A DNA stretch of 64,000 nucleotides from PALSA-505 sp036267135 (GCA_036267135.1 DATAWQ010000088.1:14355-78354), one strand, 5' to 3'; shown: positions 1-9,173, counted from the first letter of the stretch. The notes: generated from the letters alone by a model not told the origin. Translations and numbers: made by a program.

Positions 1-331
1 AGGTGGCCTTCTGCTCATCGGTCCCGAAGTCATAGATCGGCATAGCGCCAAGGCAGACCGCGGCCTCCAGCGTAATGGCCACCGAAGAGTCCACCCTGGC
101 CAGTTCCTCAAGGGCTAGGCCGAGGGCCAGGAAGTCACCGCCCATGCCGCCGAATTGCTCAGGAAACGGCAGCCCAAACAGGCCCAGCTTTCCCATCCGC
201 GCGACGATTTCGTACGGGAACTCGCCCCGCTCGTAGTATCCGCCGATGACCGGAGCGACCACATCACGGGCGAACTCCTCGACCGTTCTGCGCAGTTCTG
301 CGTGCTCATCGTCGAGCTCGTAGCTGATCAT
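1..331 (-). CDS. Acyl-CoA dehydrogenase, N-terminal part (cut by window edge)
   Basis: Only the first ~110 codons are inside the window. The translation begins MISYELDDEHAELRRTVEEF and continues with a G-L-F-G-L-P-F-P-E-Q-F-G-G-M-G-G-D stretch and EELARVDSSVAITLEA. This is the typical all-helical N-terminal domain of FAD-dependent acyl-CoA dehydrogenases, which oxidise acyl-CoA thioesters to enoyl-CoA. The ATG at 331 follows a GAGGGG ribosome site about 7 bases upstream, and an upstream ATG is blocked by an in-frame stop. The catalytic part and partners lie left of the window, so substrate class is unknown. Confidence 0.85.
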   Translation of the reverse strand, partial: MISYELDDEHAELRRTVEEFARDVVAPVIGGYYERGEFPYEIVARMGKLGLFGLPFPEQFGGMGGDFLALGLALEELARVDSSVAITLEAAVCLGAMPIYDFGTDEQKAT

Positions 332-540
332 TGCCTGCCCCTCGCCATGTCGTAACCGCTCATCGTACGCGGGGCTGAGCCAGTCACCCCAAAGTGACCG
401 CGCCCCACTCCAACGCGGCTGGCTTTAGCGCCCCTCCCGGTGGCGTAGGGTGCGGTCAGGAAACCGTCTCGCCCGCTCCCCGCCGACCTTCGGGGTAGCT
501 GACGTTCATAAGCAACGGACCAGCCGTCGTGGAGGACGAC

Positions 541-1152
541 ATGCCGACCCTGACCTGCCCGGTCTGTGCCGCGGTGGTTCAGCCGACTGACCTCATCTGC
601 TTCACCTGCGGCGCCAATCTGCCCAGGACAGCCGTGCAGGAGGAGGATCAGCTCACGCCACCAACGGTCATGCAGGCGCACCTGAGGCGCGACGGGGCTT
701 ACCCCGAGCGCAGGTGCCCGTCCTGCGGCACCGGGGTGACCAACCCGGCCGACCTGGTGTGCTCGCACTGCCGGGAGCCGCTGCCGCAGGGTCAGGGGCA
801 GATTTCCCCGGTGGTGCTGCGCCTGACCTTCCCCACCGGCAACGTCGACGTCCCCGCCGGGACGTCGCTCCTGCTCGGCCGCGATCCACAGGAGTCACTG
901 GTGGCCGCGGCCTTCGCCAGGTTCGAGAACGTCTCGCGGCGGCACGCCACTGTGTCGGTGGACGACGCCGGGCAGGCCAGCGTGCGCGACGAGCACTCCA
1001 CCAACGGCACGTGGGTCAACAGCGACCGGGTGCTCCCTGGCGTGGACGTCAGGCTGGCTGACGGCGACAATCTCAGGCTGGCCGCCGACGTCACCGCCGA
1101 GGTCTCGCTGCCCACCCTCCAGGCCGACCCGGCCACCTTCAGCCGGGACTAG
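541..1152 (+). CDS. Double zinc-ribbon and FHA domain protein
   Basis: The 203-residue protein has two zinc-ribbon halves in its first ~85 residues (CPVC...CFTC and CPSCG...CSHC). A forkhead-associated domain follows, with the signature GRDP, SRRHATVS and HSTNGTWVNS. FHA domains bind phosphothreonine peptides, so this is probably a phospho-signalling adaptor of a Ser/Thr kinase network. I chose ATG 541 because GGAGG at 531-535 is 5 bases upstream; GTG 529 would sit on top of that site. There is no signal peptide or membrane segment. The partner kinase is not in the window. Its 3' end overlaps the convergent gene by four bases. Confidence 0.8.
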   Translation: MPTLTCPVCAAVVQPTDLICFTCGANLPRTAVQEEDQLTPPTVMQAHLRRDGAYPERRCPSCGTGVTNPADLVCSHCREPLPQGQGQISPVVLRLTFPTGNVDVPAGTSLLLGRDPQESLVAAAFARFENVSRRHATVSVDDAGQASVRDEHSTNGTWVNSDRVLPGVDVRLADGDNLRLAADVTAEVSLPTLQADPATFSRD

Positions 1153-1895
1153 CGTCCGCGGCCCTCGGTGAACCAGGGGTCCGCTGTCTCCTCCGCGCTG
1201 AGCCAGGACTCGTCACCGGAGCCATCGGCGAACCAGGGCCGGTAGGTGTCGCCTTTGTTCCCCGGCGAGATCGGCGTTCCGCCCCGGTGGGCCTGGCGTC
1301 GGCCCTCCGCGGCCGCGTGCTGGCTGGCCGCCAGCCGCCATAGCGCGTCGTCCTCCCGGCGGCGGCTGTCCTTCTCCGGCCCCCTGGCCTCGGCCCCGCT
1401 CGCCGCTCGCGCCGCTCGGCCCGCTATCGTCGCGGCCTCTCCCGTATCCGGTTGTGCCTTACCTTCTGGGCGCGCGTCGCGTGCCCGGCCCCGGCCGGCC
1501 CCGTCAGGCCGGGTTTCCCCGGCTTCGCCCTGACCTTCCCCGGCCGGGTCGGGACGGGCCGCTCGCTCCCGCCGGGCGACGCGCTCGCGGTACCACGGTG
1601 AGGAGGGGTGGTTGGCGGGCAGGCTGGCCAGCCTGCGCCTCAGCTCGTCCTGCGATCCGTCCGGCGTCTTGCCTAGCGCCCGGTCCTGCGCTCCGGCCTG
1701 GCCAGGCTGGTCCGCCGGAGGAGGAGATCCGGGACGGTCGGTCCTCCCTGGCATGGCCATCGCCTCGCAGTGTAGGGCCGCAGCTTCGTACAGTAACGGT
1801 TCACACGCATCGTAGGCCGCCTGCGCCCACGATGGAACTCCAAGTCCCGCTCGTGATGCCTCCGGACCGCCGCGACCCAGCCTCACCGTGTCCAT
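1149..1895 (-). CDS. Hypothetical charged, low-complexity protein
   Basis: About 248 residues, very rich in Arg, Ala, Glu, Gly and Pro, with no recognisable domain. Two more ordered patches exist: an N-terminal VPSWAQAAYDACEPLLYEAA segment and a C-terminal stretch with repeated Trp-Phe pairs (RPWFADGSGDESWL and DPWFTEGRGR), which look like short linear motifs. ATG 1895 is the likeliest start; a TTG at 1925 is possible. The reading frame is open for about 750 bases, but in DNA this GC-rich that is weak evidence, so a spurious ORF is not excluded. It ends convergently with the FHA gene. Confidence 0.45.
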   Translation of the reverse strand: MDTVRLGRGGPEASRAGLGVPSWAQAAYDACEPLLYEAAALHCEAMAMPGRTDRPGSPPPADQPGQAGAQDRALGKTPDGSQDELRRRLASLPANHPSSPWYRERVARRERAARPDPAGEGQGEAGETRPDGAGRGRARDARPEGKAQPDTGEAATIAGRAARAASGAEARGPEKDSRRREDDALWRLAASQHAAAEGRRQAHRGGTPISPGNKGDTYRPWFADGSGDESWLSAEETADPWFTEGRGR

Positions 1896-1970
1896 TCGAC
1901 CCCGGCCCCGTTGCTCCTGGTCCAACCGTCCCAGCCCGCCTGTTTCCGGTTCAGCAGTTTCCGTCCTGGG

Positions 1971-2270
1971 TCAGGCCGCGCACTCCCGGCAGACCAGTTT
2001 GCCGTTCCTGTCCTCGGCGAGCTGGCTCCTGTGGTGTACGAGGAAGCAACGCGAACAGGTGAACTCGTCCGCCTGCCGCGGTATTACCCGGAACGAGAGC
2101 TCTTCGTTGGAAAGGTCCGCCCCGGGTAGCTCCAGAGACTCCGCCCCGTCGTCGACGTCGACGTCGATCGTGCTCGACGACTTATCCATGCGGCGAGCCT
2201 GGAGCTCTTGCAAGCTGTCCTCGGTCAGATCCTCATCCGTCTTCCGAGGGCTGTCGTAGTCGGTGGCCAT
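1971..2270 (-). CDS. DUF4193 family protein
   Basis: The 99-residue protein starts MATDYDSPRKTDEDLTEDSL and ends with a zinc-binding-like module, F-T-C-S-R-C ... L-V-C-R-E-C-A-A. An acidic N-terminal half plus C-terminal CxxC pairs and this length are typical of DUF4193, a family confined mainly to Actinobacteria and of unknown function. ATG 2270 matches the usual family start; the frame is open further upstream, but that part does not resemble the family. A purine-rich GGAGGGGG lies about 10-13 bases upstream. There are no membrane segments, so it is presumably cytoplasmic. Confidence 0.85.
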   Translation of the reverse strand: MATDYDSPRKTDEDLTEDSLQELQARRMDKSSSTIDVDVDDGAESLELPGADLSNEELSFRVIPRQADEFTCSRCFLVHHRSQLAEDRNGKLVCRECAA

Positions 2271-2470
2271 CTGGGCCCATCCCCCTCCATCTTTAATGCG
2301 CTCGTCGTCGCGCGGGTGTAACGCTTGGGAAGCCGCGGTTTGTGCCCGATTCCGGCGGGGAATTCTGTCACGTTCGCGCGCACCGCACACGCAACCTTGG
2401 CAATGACGCCGACTTCTTTGCGTTTTCCCAGTTCACAGCCTTATCGACCGCGTGGCGTGTCTACTGGTTG

Positions 2471-3343
2471 TCAGCCGTCCCGGTCGGGGCGCAGCCCGAG
2501 CAACTGGTCATGAAGCTCGCCGAACAAGGGCTGCGGAGCAGCAATGGTCAGGTCGGATCCGGGTGGCCGCCCGGACAGGCCTGCCAGGGTGGCGCCGGCT
2601 TCGGTGGCGACCAAGCCGCCGGCGGCGAAGTCCCAGTAGTTCACGCCGCGCTCATAGTACGCGTCCACCCGCCCGGCGGCGACCGAGCACAGATCGACCG
2701 CGGCGCTGCCCGCCCGTCTGATGTCGCGGACCAGCGGCAGCAAGGCGGCTACCACCTCGCCCTGCACCTTCCGCCTGGCCGCCAGGTAGCCGAACCCCGT
2801 GGCCACCAGGGCCCGGTCCAGGTGGACGCCGGTGTTGCAGCGCAGCCGCACGGGCGGCTGCCCGGCCGCGCGCAGCCACGCGCCCTGGCCCGCTATCGCG
2901 GTGAACACCTCACGCCGTTCCGGCGCGTGCACCACGCCGGCCACGATCGTGCCGCCCACCTCGGCCGCGATGCTGACCGCGAAGTCGGGCAGGCCGTACA
3001 GGTAGTTGACCGTGCCGTCCAGCGGATCGACGATCCACCGCACGTTGGATTCGCGGCCGGCGCCGGTGGGCTCGCTGAGGCCGCCCTCCTCGCCCAGGAT
3101 GCGGTCGGCCGGCCGGTCGGCCAGGATCCGGGCGGTGATCATGGCTTCGGCGGCGCGGTCGGCCTCGGTAACCACGTCGGTCGGGCTCGATTTGGTGGCC
3201 AGAACTCCGGGACGGCCGGTGGAACGGCGGTCGGCCAGCATCGCGGCCGCCTCGTCCGCCGCCGCCTGCGCCAGCGTGAGCAAGCCACGCGGGTCGGGAT
3301 CCGTATCCTCGTCCAGTTCCGCCGCCACGTCTCCCCCGTTCAC
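2471..3343 (-). CDS. suhB: Inositol monophosphatase family protein
   Basis: The 290-residue protein carries the full Mg-dependent phosphatase signature: GEEGG (first metal site), WIVDPLDGTVNYLYG (D-P-L-D-G-T metal/phosphate motif) and the C-terminal NYWDFAAGGLVATEAGA. The family hydrolyses inositol-1-phosphate or related phosphates (histidinol phosphate, NADP, fructose-1,6-bisphosphate), so the substrate is not fixed by sequence. GTG 3343 has GGGAG 6 bases upstream. It is the third gene of a minus-strand set after the lytic transglycosylase and hemH, with only 33 bases between hemH and this start, so co-transcription is likely. Confidence 0.88.
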   Translation of the reverse strand: MNGGDVAAELDEDTDPDPRGLLTLAQAAADEAAAMLADRRSTGRPGVLATKSSPTDVVTEADRAAEAMITARILADRPADRILGEEGGLSEPTGAGRESNVRWIVDPLDGTVNYLYGLPDFAVSIAAEVGGTIVAGVVHAPERREVFTAIAGQGAWLRAAGQPPVRLRCNTGVHLDRALVATGFGYLAARRKVQGEVVAALLPLVRDIRRAGSAAVDLCSVAAGRVDAYYERGVNYWDFAAGGLVATEAGATLAGLSGRPPGSDLTIAAPQPLFGELHDQLLGLRPDRDG

Positions 3344-3376
3344 AGATTCTCCCTGTTCACCGATGCGGGTGGTGCG

Positions 3377-4495
3377 TCATCGCGAGACCGGAACACAGCA
3401 ACCGGGGGGGCACGTGTCGCAGGCTGGGCCCAGGCGGCCGAGCGCGGCGGGTGACGCCGCGCTCGGGCTGTCACGGGCCGGGCGCTCACGGGCCGGGCCC
3501 GCACCGGCCAGGCGCTCGCGTACCAGCTCGGTGATCATGCTGACGAACCTGGGATCGGCGCCGGGGGTGGCGGCGCGCTCCAGCGGAAGACCGAGCCGGG
3601 CGGCCGTGTCCTTGGCCTCCAGATCGAGGTCGTGCCGGACCTCCATGTGATCGGACACGAAGCCGGCCGGGACGAGCACGGCCGCGGGAGCGCCGGCGGA
3701 GGCCAGCTCTTCCAGGTGGTCGCGGACGTCGGGCCCGAGCCAGGGCTGCGACGGGGGCCCGCTGCGGCTCTGGTAGACCAGCCGCCAGGGGCGCTCGCCC
3801 ACCTGGGCGGCGACCCGCTCGCTGACCAGCCTGGCCGTCTCGGTGAGCTGCGTGACGTAGCGGCCCGATTCTGGCGTGCGGGCCCGGCCAGCCTCGTGCG
3901 GGCCGCCCTCGTGCGGGCCGCTGGCCGCCGCCATCGTCTCCGGAATGCTGTGCGCGGTGAAGACGAGATGGGCTCCGCCCTGGACACCGGCGGGAAGCCG
4001 GCCGAGCGCGGCGAGCGTGCTGCCGGCCAGCGGCTCGACGAACCCCGGATGATTGAAGTAGTGCCGGATCTTGTCGATCACCGGCGCGTGCGCGCCCACC
4101 TCGGCGCGGGCCCGCTCGATGTCATCGAGGTATTGCCTGCAGCTCGAGTACGAACCGTAGGCGGAGGTCACGAACGCGATGGCGCGCCTGACCCCGTCGG
4201 CGGCCATGGCCCGGACGGTGTCGGCCACAAAGGGCTGCCAGTTCCTGTTGCCCCAGTACAGCGGCAGATTCAGCCCCTCGTCGGCGAAGTCTTTCGCTAC
4301 CGCGGCCAGCAGGTCACGGCACTGCTGGTTGATGGGACTCACGCCGCCGAACGCGTGATAGTGCTCGGCCACCTGGGCCAGCCGTTCTGGCGGGATCCGC
4401 CGGCCGCGGGTGACGTTCTCCAGGAACGGGAGCACGTCGTCCGGGCCCTGCGGACCCCCAAACGAGACGAGCAGGAAAGCGTCGTAGGCCGGCAT
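3377..4495 (-). CDS. hemH: Ferrochelatase (coproporphyrin III type expected)
   Basis: The 372-residue protein begins MPAYDAFLLVSFGGPQGPDD and contains RGRRIPPERL, YHAFGGVSPIN, YWGNRNWQP, the VFTAHSIPE catalytic-His motif and YQSRSGPPSQPWL. All are hallmarks of HemH, which inserts Fe(II) into porphyrin. In Actinobacteria the enzyme normally acts on coproporphyrin III. Four cysteines cluster in the last 14 residues (C359, C362, C366, C367), and an internal Cys lies in YSSCRQYLDD. Mycobacterial ferrochelatase binds a 2Fe-2S cluster through one internal and several C-terminal Cys, so this one probably does too. It starts 8 bases after the transglycosylase stop, implying translational coupling. 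Confidence 0.95.
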   Translation of the reverse strand: MPAYDAFLLVSFGGPQGPDDVLPFLENVTRGRRIPPERLAQVAEHYHAFGGVSPINQQCRDLLAAVAKDFADEGLNLPLYWGNRNWQPFVADTVRAMAADGVRRAIAFVTSAYGSYSSCRQYLDDIERARAEVGAHAPVIDKIRHYFNHPGFVEPLAGSTLAALGRLPAGVQGGAHLVFTAHSIPETMAAASGPHEGGPHEAGRARTPESGRYVTQLTETARLVSERVAAQVGERPWRLVYQSRSGPPSQPWLGPDVRDHLEELASAGAPAAVLVPAGFVSDHMEVRHDLDLEAKDTAARLGLPLERAATPGADPRFVSMITELVRERLAGAGPARERPARDSPSAASPAALGRLGPACDTCPPGCCVPVSR

Positions 4496-4503
4496 CGCTC
4501 AGA

Positions 4504-5697
4504 TCAGCCGTACTCCCGTGCATACTCCTGGGCCAGTGCGAGCACTTCGTTGACGTACCACTGCGCGTGATTGTAGGCGAAGATCGCGGCGGACAAGCCG
4601 GCCGGGCCATTGGCGGCGCCGCTAGCACACAGGTACTCGGCCGCCGACGGCACCGCGTCGTAAGGATTCATCACGTTCGGCGGGCCGGTCTCGCCGAACC
4701 CGTCGATCCCCCAGCGGGCCCAGGTGCTGGGCATGAACTGCATCGGCCCGAGCGCGCCCGCCGATGACGGACCCTCGTTCTGCCCGTCGGCGCTCTCGAT
4801 CTGGCCGATGGCGGCCAGCACGGTCCAGGACAGCCCCTTGCAGTACATCGCGGCGGAGTCCTGGAACAAGGCGAGGAAGCTGTCCGGGCGGCCGCTGGTG
4901 CCCTTGCCGTCCACCGGGAGCTGCCCGCTGCTGACCTTTTGCTGGCGCAGGCTGACAAACTTGGTCTGGTCACCCAGCACGCGGCTGACCTGGGCATCCA
5001 GCGTGGCCAAGCTCGCCCCTGGGGCGCTGATCAGCACGCCGATCTGCGGCAGCAGGCCAAGCCGCTTGGAGGTGGCCGAGCCGACGATCGCGTCCACGTG
5101 AGGGATGCCGAGCACGGCGGAGCCGCCGAAGACGATCTTGGGCTGCCGGGCCCCTGTCACCTGGTAGCTGGTGCCGTGGTGCAGGCGCAGACGCTTGGCC
5201 ACGGTGGCGGTGGTCACGAATCCGCCGCGCGCCAGCGCGGTCCATATCCGCTGCCGGGCGGCCGTCTGGGGCGGGGTCCAGGACTGGAACTGGGCGGTGT
5301 TGACACCGACGATCTGGACCGTGTGGCCGTTGATCCCGACCGCGCCACCGGCAACGGTGATCAGGCTGCGCACGTAGTGGAGCTTGCGGAGCTTGGCCAG
5401 TTGGGCCGCGGTGATCGCACCCGGGGCGACCGCGAAGACATCCGGCAGCACGACCTGGTGCATCGCGTCCTGACGCGAGGCGGTGGCGGCCGCGGGCGCC
5501 TGAGCCGACTGGCTGCCCATCGAGCCGGCGACGTAACTGACAGGCTCTCGCCCACCGTAGGCGGCGGGTGCGGCGAGACCCGTGGGAATGGTGACCGCCG
5601 ACGCGGCCGGGGCGTAACCGACGGTCGCGCCGAGCACGATCGCGGCGAAGGCGGCCAGGGTTGAGGGGACGACGACAGCAGCGGGTCTGCGGCCCAT
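4504..5697 (-). CDS. Secreted lytic transglycosylase (SLT-type)
   Basis: From ATG 5697 the protein has 397 residues: MGRRPAAVVVPSTLAAFAAI then a hydrophobic stretch and Ala-rich cleavage region, a classic Sec signal peptide. A long middle region follows without clear family. The C-terminal ~110 residues form a lysozyme-like transglycosylase domain with AIGQIESADGQN (catalytic Glu in IES), GALGPMQFMPSTWARWG, NPYDAVPSAAEYLC and IFAYNHAQWYVNEV. It should cleave peptidoglycan glycan strands outside the membrane. A longer start at 5766 is open but lacks a good signal-peptide layout. It heads the hemH-suhB unit. The middle region may be a catalytically silent targeting domain. Confidence 0.85.
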   Translation of the reverse strand: MGRRPAAVVVPSTLAAFAAIVLGATVGYAPAASAVTIPTGLAAPAAYGGREPVSYVAGSMGSQSAQAPAAATASRQDAMHQVVLPDVFAVAPGAITAAQLAKLRKLHYVRSLITVAGGAVGINGHTVQIVGVNTAQFQSWTPPQTAARQRIWTALARGGFVTTATVAKRLRLHHGTSYQVTGARQPKIVFGGSAVLGIPHVDAIVGSATSKRLGLLPQIGVLISAPGASLATLDAQVSRVLGDQTKFVSLRQQKVSSGQLPVDGKGTSGRPDSFLALFQDSAAMYCKGLSWTVLAAIGQIESADGQNEGPSSAGALGPMQFMPSTWARWGIDGFGETGPPNVMNPYDAVPSAAEYLCASGAANGPAGLSAAIFAYNHAQWYVNEVLALAQEYAREYG

Positions 5698-5853
5698 CAG
5701 GCTTCTCACTGCGCGATCACCATAGCCGTACTTTATCCGGCATAAGCCATCTGTGGACCCCCCCAATGCGGTTACAGTGCGAGGTTGCCCGCAGGCAGGG
5801 CCGAAAAATTCGGTCGACGTGGCCTGTTATCGTGACGTGGGAGGTTGCGCACA

Positions 5854-7107
5854 GTGACGGGTATCGGCACGAAGCGCAGCCGTACCCAGAAGGGTCAGGC
5901 CCCGGGCAGCCAGTACCTGGAGATCTTCCGGCTTCCCGGCACCCGCCAGTTCTCGGCCGCGTGTTTCGTCGGCCGCTGGCCCATGGCCATGGTCAACCTC
6001 GGCATCATCCTCGTGGTCTCGGCGTCGACCAGCAGTTACGCGATCGCCGGCGCGGTGTCAGCGACCGGGTCGCTCTGCTACGCGTTCGTGTCACCGCAGA
6101 TGGGCAGGCTGTTCGACCGGCTCGGGCAATCGCGGGTGCTGCGACCGCTGATCGTGGCGTACAGCCTCAGCACGGTCGCGTTCATCGTGTGCGCGCAAGC
6201 GCGGGCACCGCTGTGGACGCTGTTCCTGGCCGGCGCGCTGTTCTATACCAGCATGCCGCCGCTCGGCTCACTGGTGCGTTCCCGCTGGAGCCACCTGCTC
6301 GGCGACTCACCGCTGCTGCACACGGCCTTCTCGTTCGAGTCGGTGGCCGACGAGCTGATCTTTGTCACCGGGCCCGCCCTGGTCACGATCCTGGCCACGG
6401 AACTCGTGCCGGTGAGCGGAATCGCTGTCGCCGGAGCGCTGGCCGTGACCGGCATGCTGTTGCTGCTGAGACTGGGCAGCACAGAGCCGCCGCCACAGTC
6501 ACGAAGGCACAGCGGCAGCCGGGCCATCTCCACCCCCGGCATGCTGGTGATCATGGCGGTGTTCGCCGGGCTCGGCGCGATGTTCGGCACGATCGACCTG
6601 AGCACGGTGGCGTTCGCCACCGAGCACCACCACAAGCCGCTGGCCGGCCTGATCCTCGGCACCTACGCACTGGGCAGCGCCTCCGGCGGCCTGTGGTACG
6701 GCGCCAGGAAGTGGCGCGCGCCGCTGCACCGCCGCTTTCTCATCACGCTGGCCGGCATGGTGATGGGGGTGGCGCCGCTGTGGGCGATCCCCAACGTGCC
6801 CGTGCTATTCGGGGTGATCTTCTTCTGCGGGCTGTCCATCGCGCCCACCTTGATCGGCGGCTTCAGCCTCATCGAGCGCAAGATGCGCGCGGGCCTGCTC
6901 ACCGAGGGCATGTCGCTGCTGTCCACCGCGATCGGCCTCGGCCTGGCCGCGGGCCCTCCGATTTCAGGCAAGCTCATCGACAGCCACGGCGCGAGCTGGG
7001 GCTATCTGTTCGCGCTGGGCTGCGGGTCCGTGGCGCTGGCCGCGGGGCTGCTCGGTGCCCGGCGGCTGGGCGCGCAGCCGGCTGAGGTAACGTCCGGGCA
7101 TGGCTGA
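5854..7107 (+). CDS. MFS transporter
   Basis: The ~417-residue membrane protein has about 12 hydrophobic segments and the major-facilitator loop signature between helices 2 and 3 (SPQMGRLFDRLGQSRVL). GTG 5854 is preceded by GGGAGG at 5839-5844, nine bases upstream; a TTG at 5845 would overlap that site. Weak charge conservation in the helices fits a drug/proton antiporter-like exporter, but the substrate is unknown. Its last eight bases overlap the start of the FAD oxidase, so the two are probably co-translated, and the transporter may move the oxidase's substrate or product. Confidence 0.85.
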   Translation: MTGIGTKRSRTQKGQAPGSQYLEIFRLPGTRQFSAACFVGRWPMAMVNLGIILVVSASTSSYAIAGAVSATGSLCYAFVSPQMGRLFDRLGQSRVLRPLIVAYSLSTVAFIVCAQARAPLWTLFLAGALFYTSMPPLGSLVRSRWSHLLGDSPLLHTAFSFESVADELIFVTGPALVTILATELVPVSGIAVAGALAVTGMLLLLRLGSTEPPPQSRRHSGSRAISTPGMLVIMAVFAGLGAMFGTIDLSTVAFATEHHHKPLAGLILGTYALGSASGGLWYGARKWRAPLHRRFLITLAGMVMGVAPLWAIPNVPVLFGVIFFCGLSIAPTLIGGFSLIERKMRAGLLTEGMSLLSTAIGLGLAAGPPISGKLIDSHGASWGYLFALGCGSVALAAGLLGARRLGAQPAEVTSGHG

Positions 7108-8413
7108 TGGGGTGACGGGCGGGTCGTGGCACAACTGGGCCGGTAATCAGACGGCCAGGCCGCAACGGGTGATCACGCCCACGTCGGTGGCCGAAGTGGC
7201 CGACGCGGTCCGGCTGGGCGCCGAACTCGGGCTGCCGGTGCGGATGGCCGGCTCCGGGCACTCCTTTACCCCCGCGGCGGTCTGCGACGGGATACTCCTG
7301 CGGCCCGACGGCCTTAACCGCATCCGTTCGGTAGACAAGGACTCCGGCCTGGCGACGGCGGAGGCCGGATGCCGCCTGCGAGCGCTCAACGAGACCCTGC
7401 TCGGGCACGGCGTGGCCTTGGCCAATCTCGGCGACATCCAGGAGCAGACGGTGGCTGGCGCCATCGCGACCGGCACCCACGGCACCGGGCGGGACAGCGG
7501 CGGCATCGCGGCCCAGGTGGCCGGGCTCGAACTGGTGCTGGCCAGCGGTGAGGTGGTGACCTGCTCGGCCACCGAGCGGCCCGAACTGCTGAGCGCCGCC
7601 GCGGTCGGCCTCGGCGCGCTCGGCATCGTCACCGCCGTCACCTTCCGGGTGGTGCCCGCCTTCCTGCTGGAGGCGCGGGAGCAGCCGATGCGCTGGGACG
7701 AGGTGCTGCGCAGGCTGGATGAGCTGACCAAGGACAACGAGCACTTCGAGTTCTACTGGTTCCCGCATACCGACAATTGCCTGACCAAGCGGAACAACAC
7801 CTCCCCCGGCCCGGCCAGGCCGATAGACGCGGCCAGGAAGTGGCTGGACGACGAGTTCCTGTCCAACACCGTGTTCGGGCTGACCTGCAGGCTGGGCCAC
7901 CGGGTGCCCGGGCTGATCAAGCCGGTCAACCGGGTCGCCTCCCGCGCGCTCGGCTCACGGACCTACGTGGACGCCTCGCACCGGGTGTACACCAGCCCGC
8001 GGCGGGTGCGATTCAAGGAGCAGGAGTACGCCATCGGCCGTGAGCACCTGGCCGACGCGCTCGGCGAGTTGCGCGGCCTGTTCGCCCGGCGGGACTGGCG
8101 GATCAGCTTCCCGATCGAGGTGCGGGTCAGCCCGCCCGACGACCTGTGGCTGTCCACCGCGCATGGGCGCGCCAGCGCCTACATCGCGATCCACGTCTTC
8201 CACGCCACGCCACACGATCCGTATTTCCGCGACACGGAGGCCTTGTTCACCGCCGTCGGGGGGCGGCCGCACTGGGGAAAAATGCACACCAGGGACGCGG
8301 CGTATCTATCCGGCGTCTATCCCAAGTTCACCGACTTCACCGCGCTACGCGACACGCTGGATCCCGAGCGCCGGTTCGGTAACGTCTACACCCGCCAAGT
8401 GCTCGGTGACTGA
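7100..8413 (+). CDS. FAD-linked aldonolactone/alditol-type oxidase
   Basis: The 437-residue protein has an N-terminal PP-loop FAD domain: ITPTSVAEVADAVRLGAELG, then RMAGSGHSFTP, where the His is the usual covalent FAD attachment site, and GTHGTGRDSGGIAAQVAGLEL. The C-terminal ALO-type domain includes FYWFPHTDNCLTKRNN and PHWGKMH...YPKFTDF. This matches the L-gulono/D-arabinono-1,4-lactone oxidase and alditol oxidase family, which oxidises sugar lactones or alditols with O2. The G-S-G-H-S and H-W-G-K motifs support an active enzyme. The exact substrate cannot be read. The ATG overlaps the MFS stop by 8 bases. Confidence 0.88.
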   Translation: MADGVTGGSWHNWAGNQTARPQRVITPTSVAEVADAVRLGAELGLPVRMAGSGHSFTPAAVCDGILLRPDGLNRIRSVDKDSGLATAEAGCRLRALNETLLGHGVALANLGDIQEQTVAGAIATGTHGTGRDSGGIAAQVAGLELVLASGEVVTCSATERPELLSAAAVGLGALGIVTAVTFRVVPAFLLEAREQPMRWDEVLRRLDELTKDNEHFEFYWFPHTDNCLTKRNNTSPGPARPIDAARKWLDDEFLSNTVFGLTCRLGHRVPGLIKPVNRVASRALGSRTYVDASHRVYTSPRRVRFKEQEYAIGREHLADALGELRGLFARRDWRISFPIEVRVSPPDDLWLSTAHGRASAYIAIHVFHATPHDPYFRDTEALFTAVGGRPHWGKMHTRDAAYLSGVYPKFTDFTALRDTLDPERRFGNVYTRQVLGD

Positions 8414-8479
8414 TCGCTGTGATTGATCACGGGGAGCGGCTGGAGCAGGGATATCACCCGGGACGGTCGCCGGACAAGC

Positions 8480-8485
8480 TAGTCT
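8480..8485 (+). promoter_or_regulatory. Putative leaderless -10 element of the TetR gene
   Basis: TAGTCT is followed by exactly seven bases and then the ATG at 8493, with no Shine-Dalgarno sequence. This TANNNT-N7-start spacing puts the transcription start at the initiation codon. No convincing -35 is seen. Confidence 0.4.
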
Positions 8486-8492
8486 CGCCGGT

Positions 8493-9173
8493 ATGAATTC
8501 CCAAGCCGGCCGGGGCAACGCAGCGGGCGGCGCCGCCAACCGCTCCGGGCCGCGCCGGTCGCACCAGGGCGGATTGCCCGCGCAGGAACGCGAGCTCGGG
8601 GCCCAGGGCAGGCAGACACTGCGCAGGCTGCTGGACGCCGGCATGGCGGAGTTCGACGAGAAGGGCCTGCAGGCGGTCAGGGTGGACGACATCGTGCGCC
8701 GGGCCAAGACCTCGCACGGCACTTTCTACCTGTACTTCAAGAACAAGGAAGACCTGTTCCGTGCGCTCATGGGCGACATGCTGCACGAGATGGGGGCGAT
8801 CACCGACGCATTCCCCGTAGTGACGCAGAACGACGCCGGGCGGGCCGCGCTGCGCGTGTGGGTGGAGCGGTTCTTCGTCGCCTACGCGGCGCACGCGGCG
8901 GTGCTGCGGGTGCTCACCCAGGCCGAAGTCATCAGCGACGAGACCTGGAGCGATGGGCTGCAGCTGATGTTCCGGCTGGCCGAGGCGATGACTACCGGCA
9001 TGACGGCCGCGCCGAGCGACTCCGGGCAGACCGAGCACGCCGAACTCACCGCGGTCGCCTGCCTGATGATGCTGGCGCAGGTGAACTTCCTGCTCAGCCT
9101 GGACATCAAGCTGCCGCGCGAAGAGATGATCGACCGGATCGCCGCGATCATCTACGCCGCGTTCCGAAGCTAG
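8493..9173 (+). CDS. TetR family transcriptional regulator
   Basis: The 226-residue protein has a basic N-terminal extension of ~35 residues. A TetR helix-turn-helix follows: TLRRLLDAGMAEFDEKGLQAVRVDDIVRRAKTSHGTFYLYFKNKEDLFRAL, with the diagnostic GTFYLYFKNKEDL recognition helix region. The C-terminal ligand/dimer domain is all-helical and not assignable. It lies downstream of the FAD oxidase but has its own likely leaderless promoter. Its target and ligand are unknown; the neighbouring MFS/oxidase pair or acyl-CoA genes are possible. Confidence 0.9.
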   Translation: MNSQAGRGNAAGGAANRSGPRRSHQGGLPAQERELGAQGRQTLRRLLDAGMAEFDEKGLQAVRVDDIVRRAKTSHGTFYLYFKNKEDLFRALMGDMLHEMGAITDAFPVVTQNDAGRAALRVWVERFFVAYAAHAAVLRVLTQAEVISDETWSDGLQLMFRLAEAMTTGMTAAPSDSGQTEHAELTAVACLMMLAQVNFLLSLDIKLPREEMIDRIAAIIYAAFRS

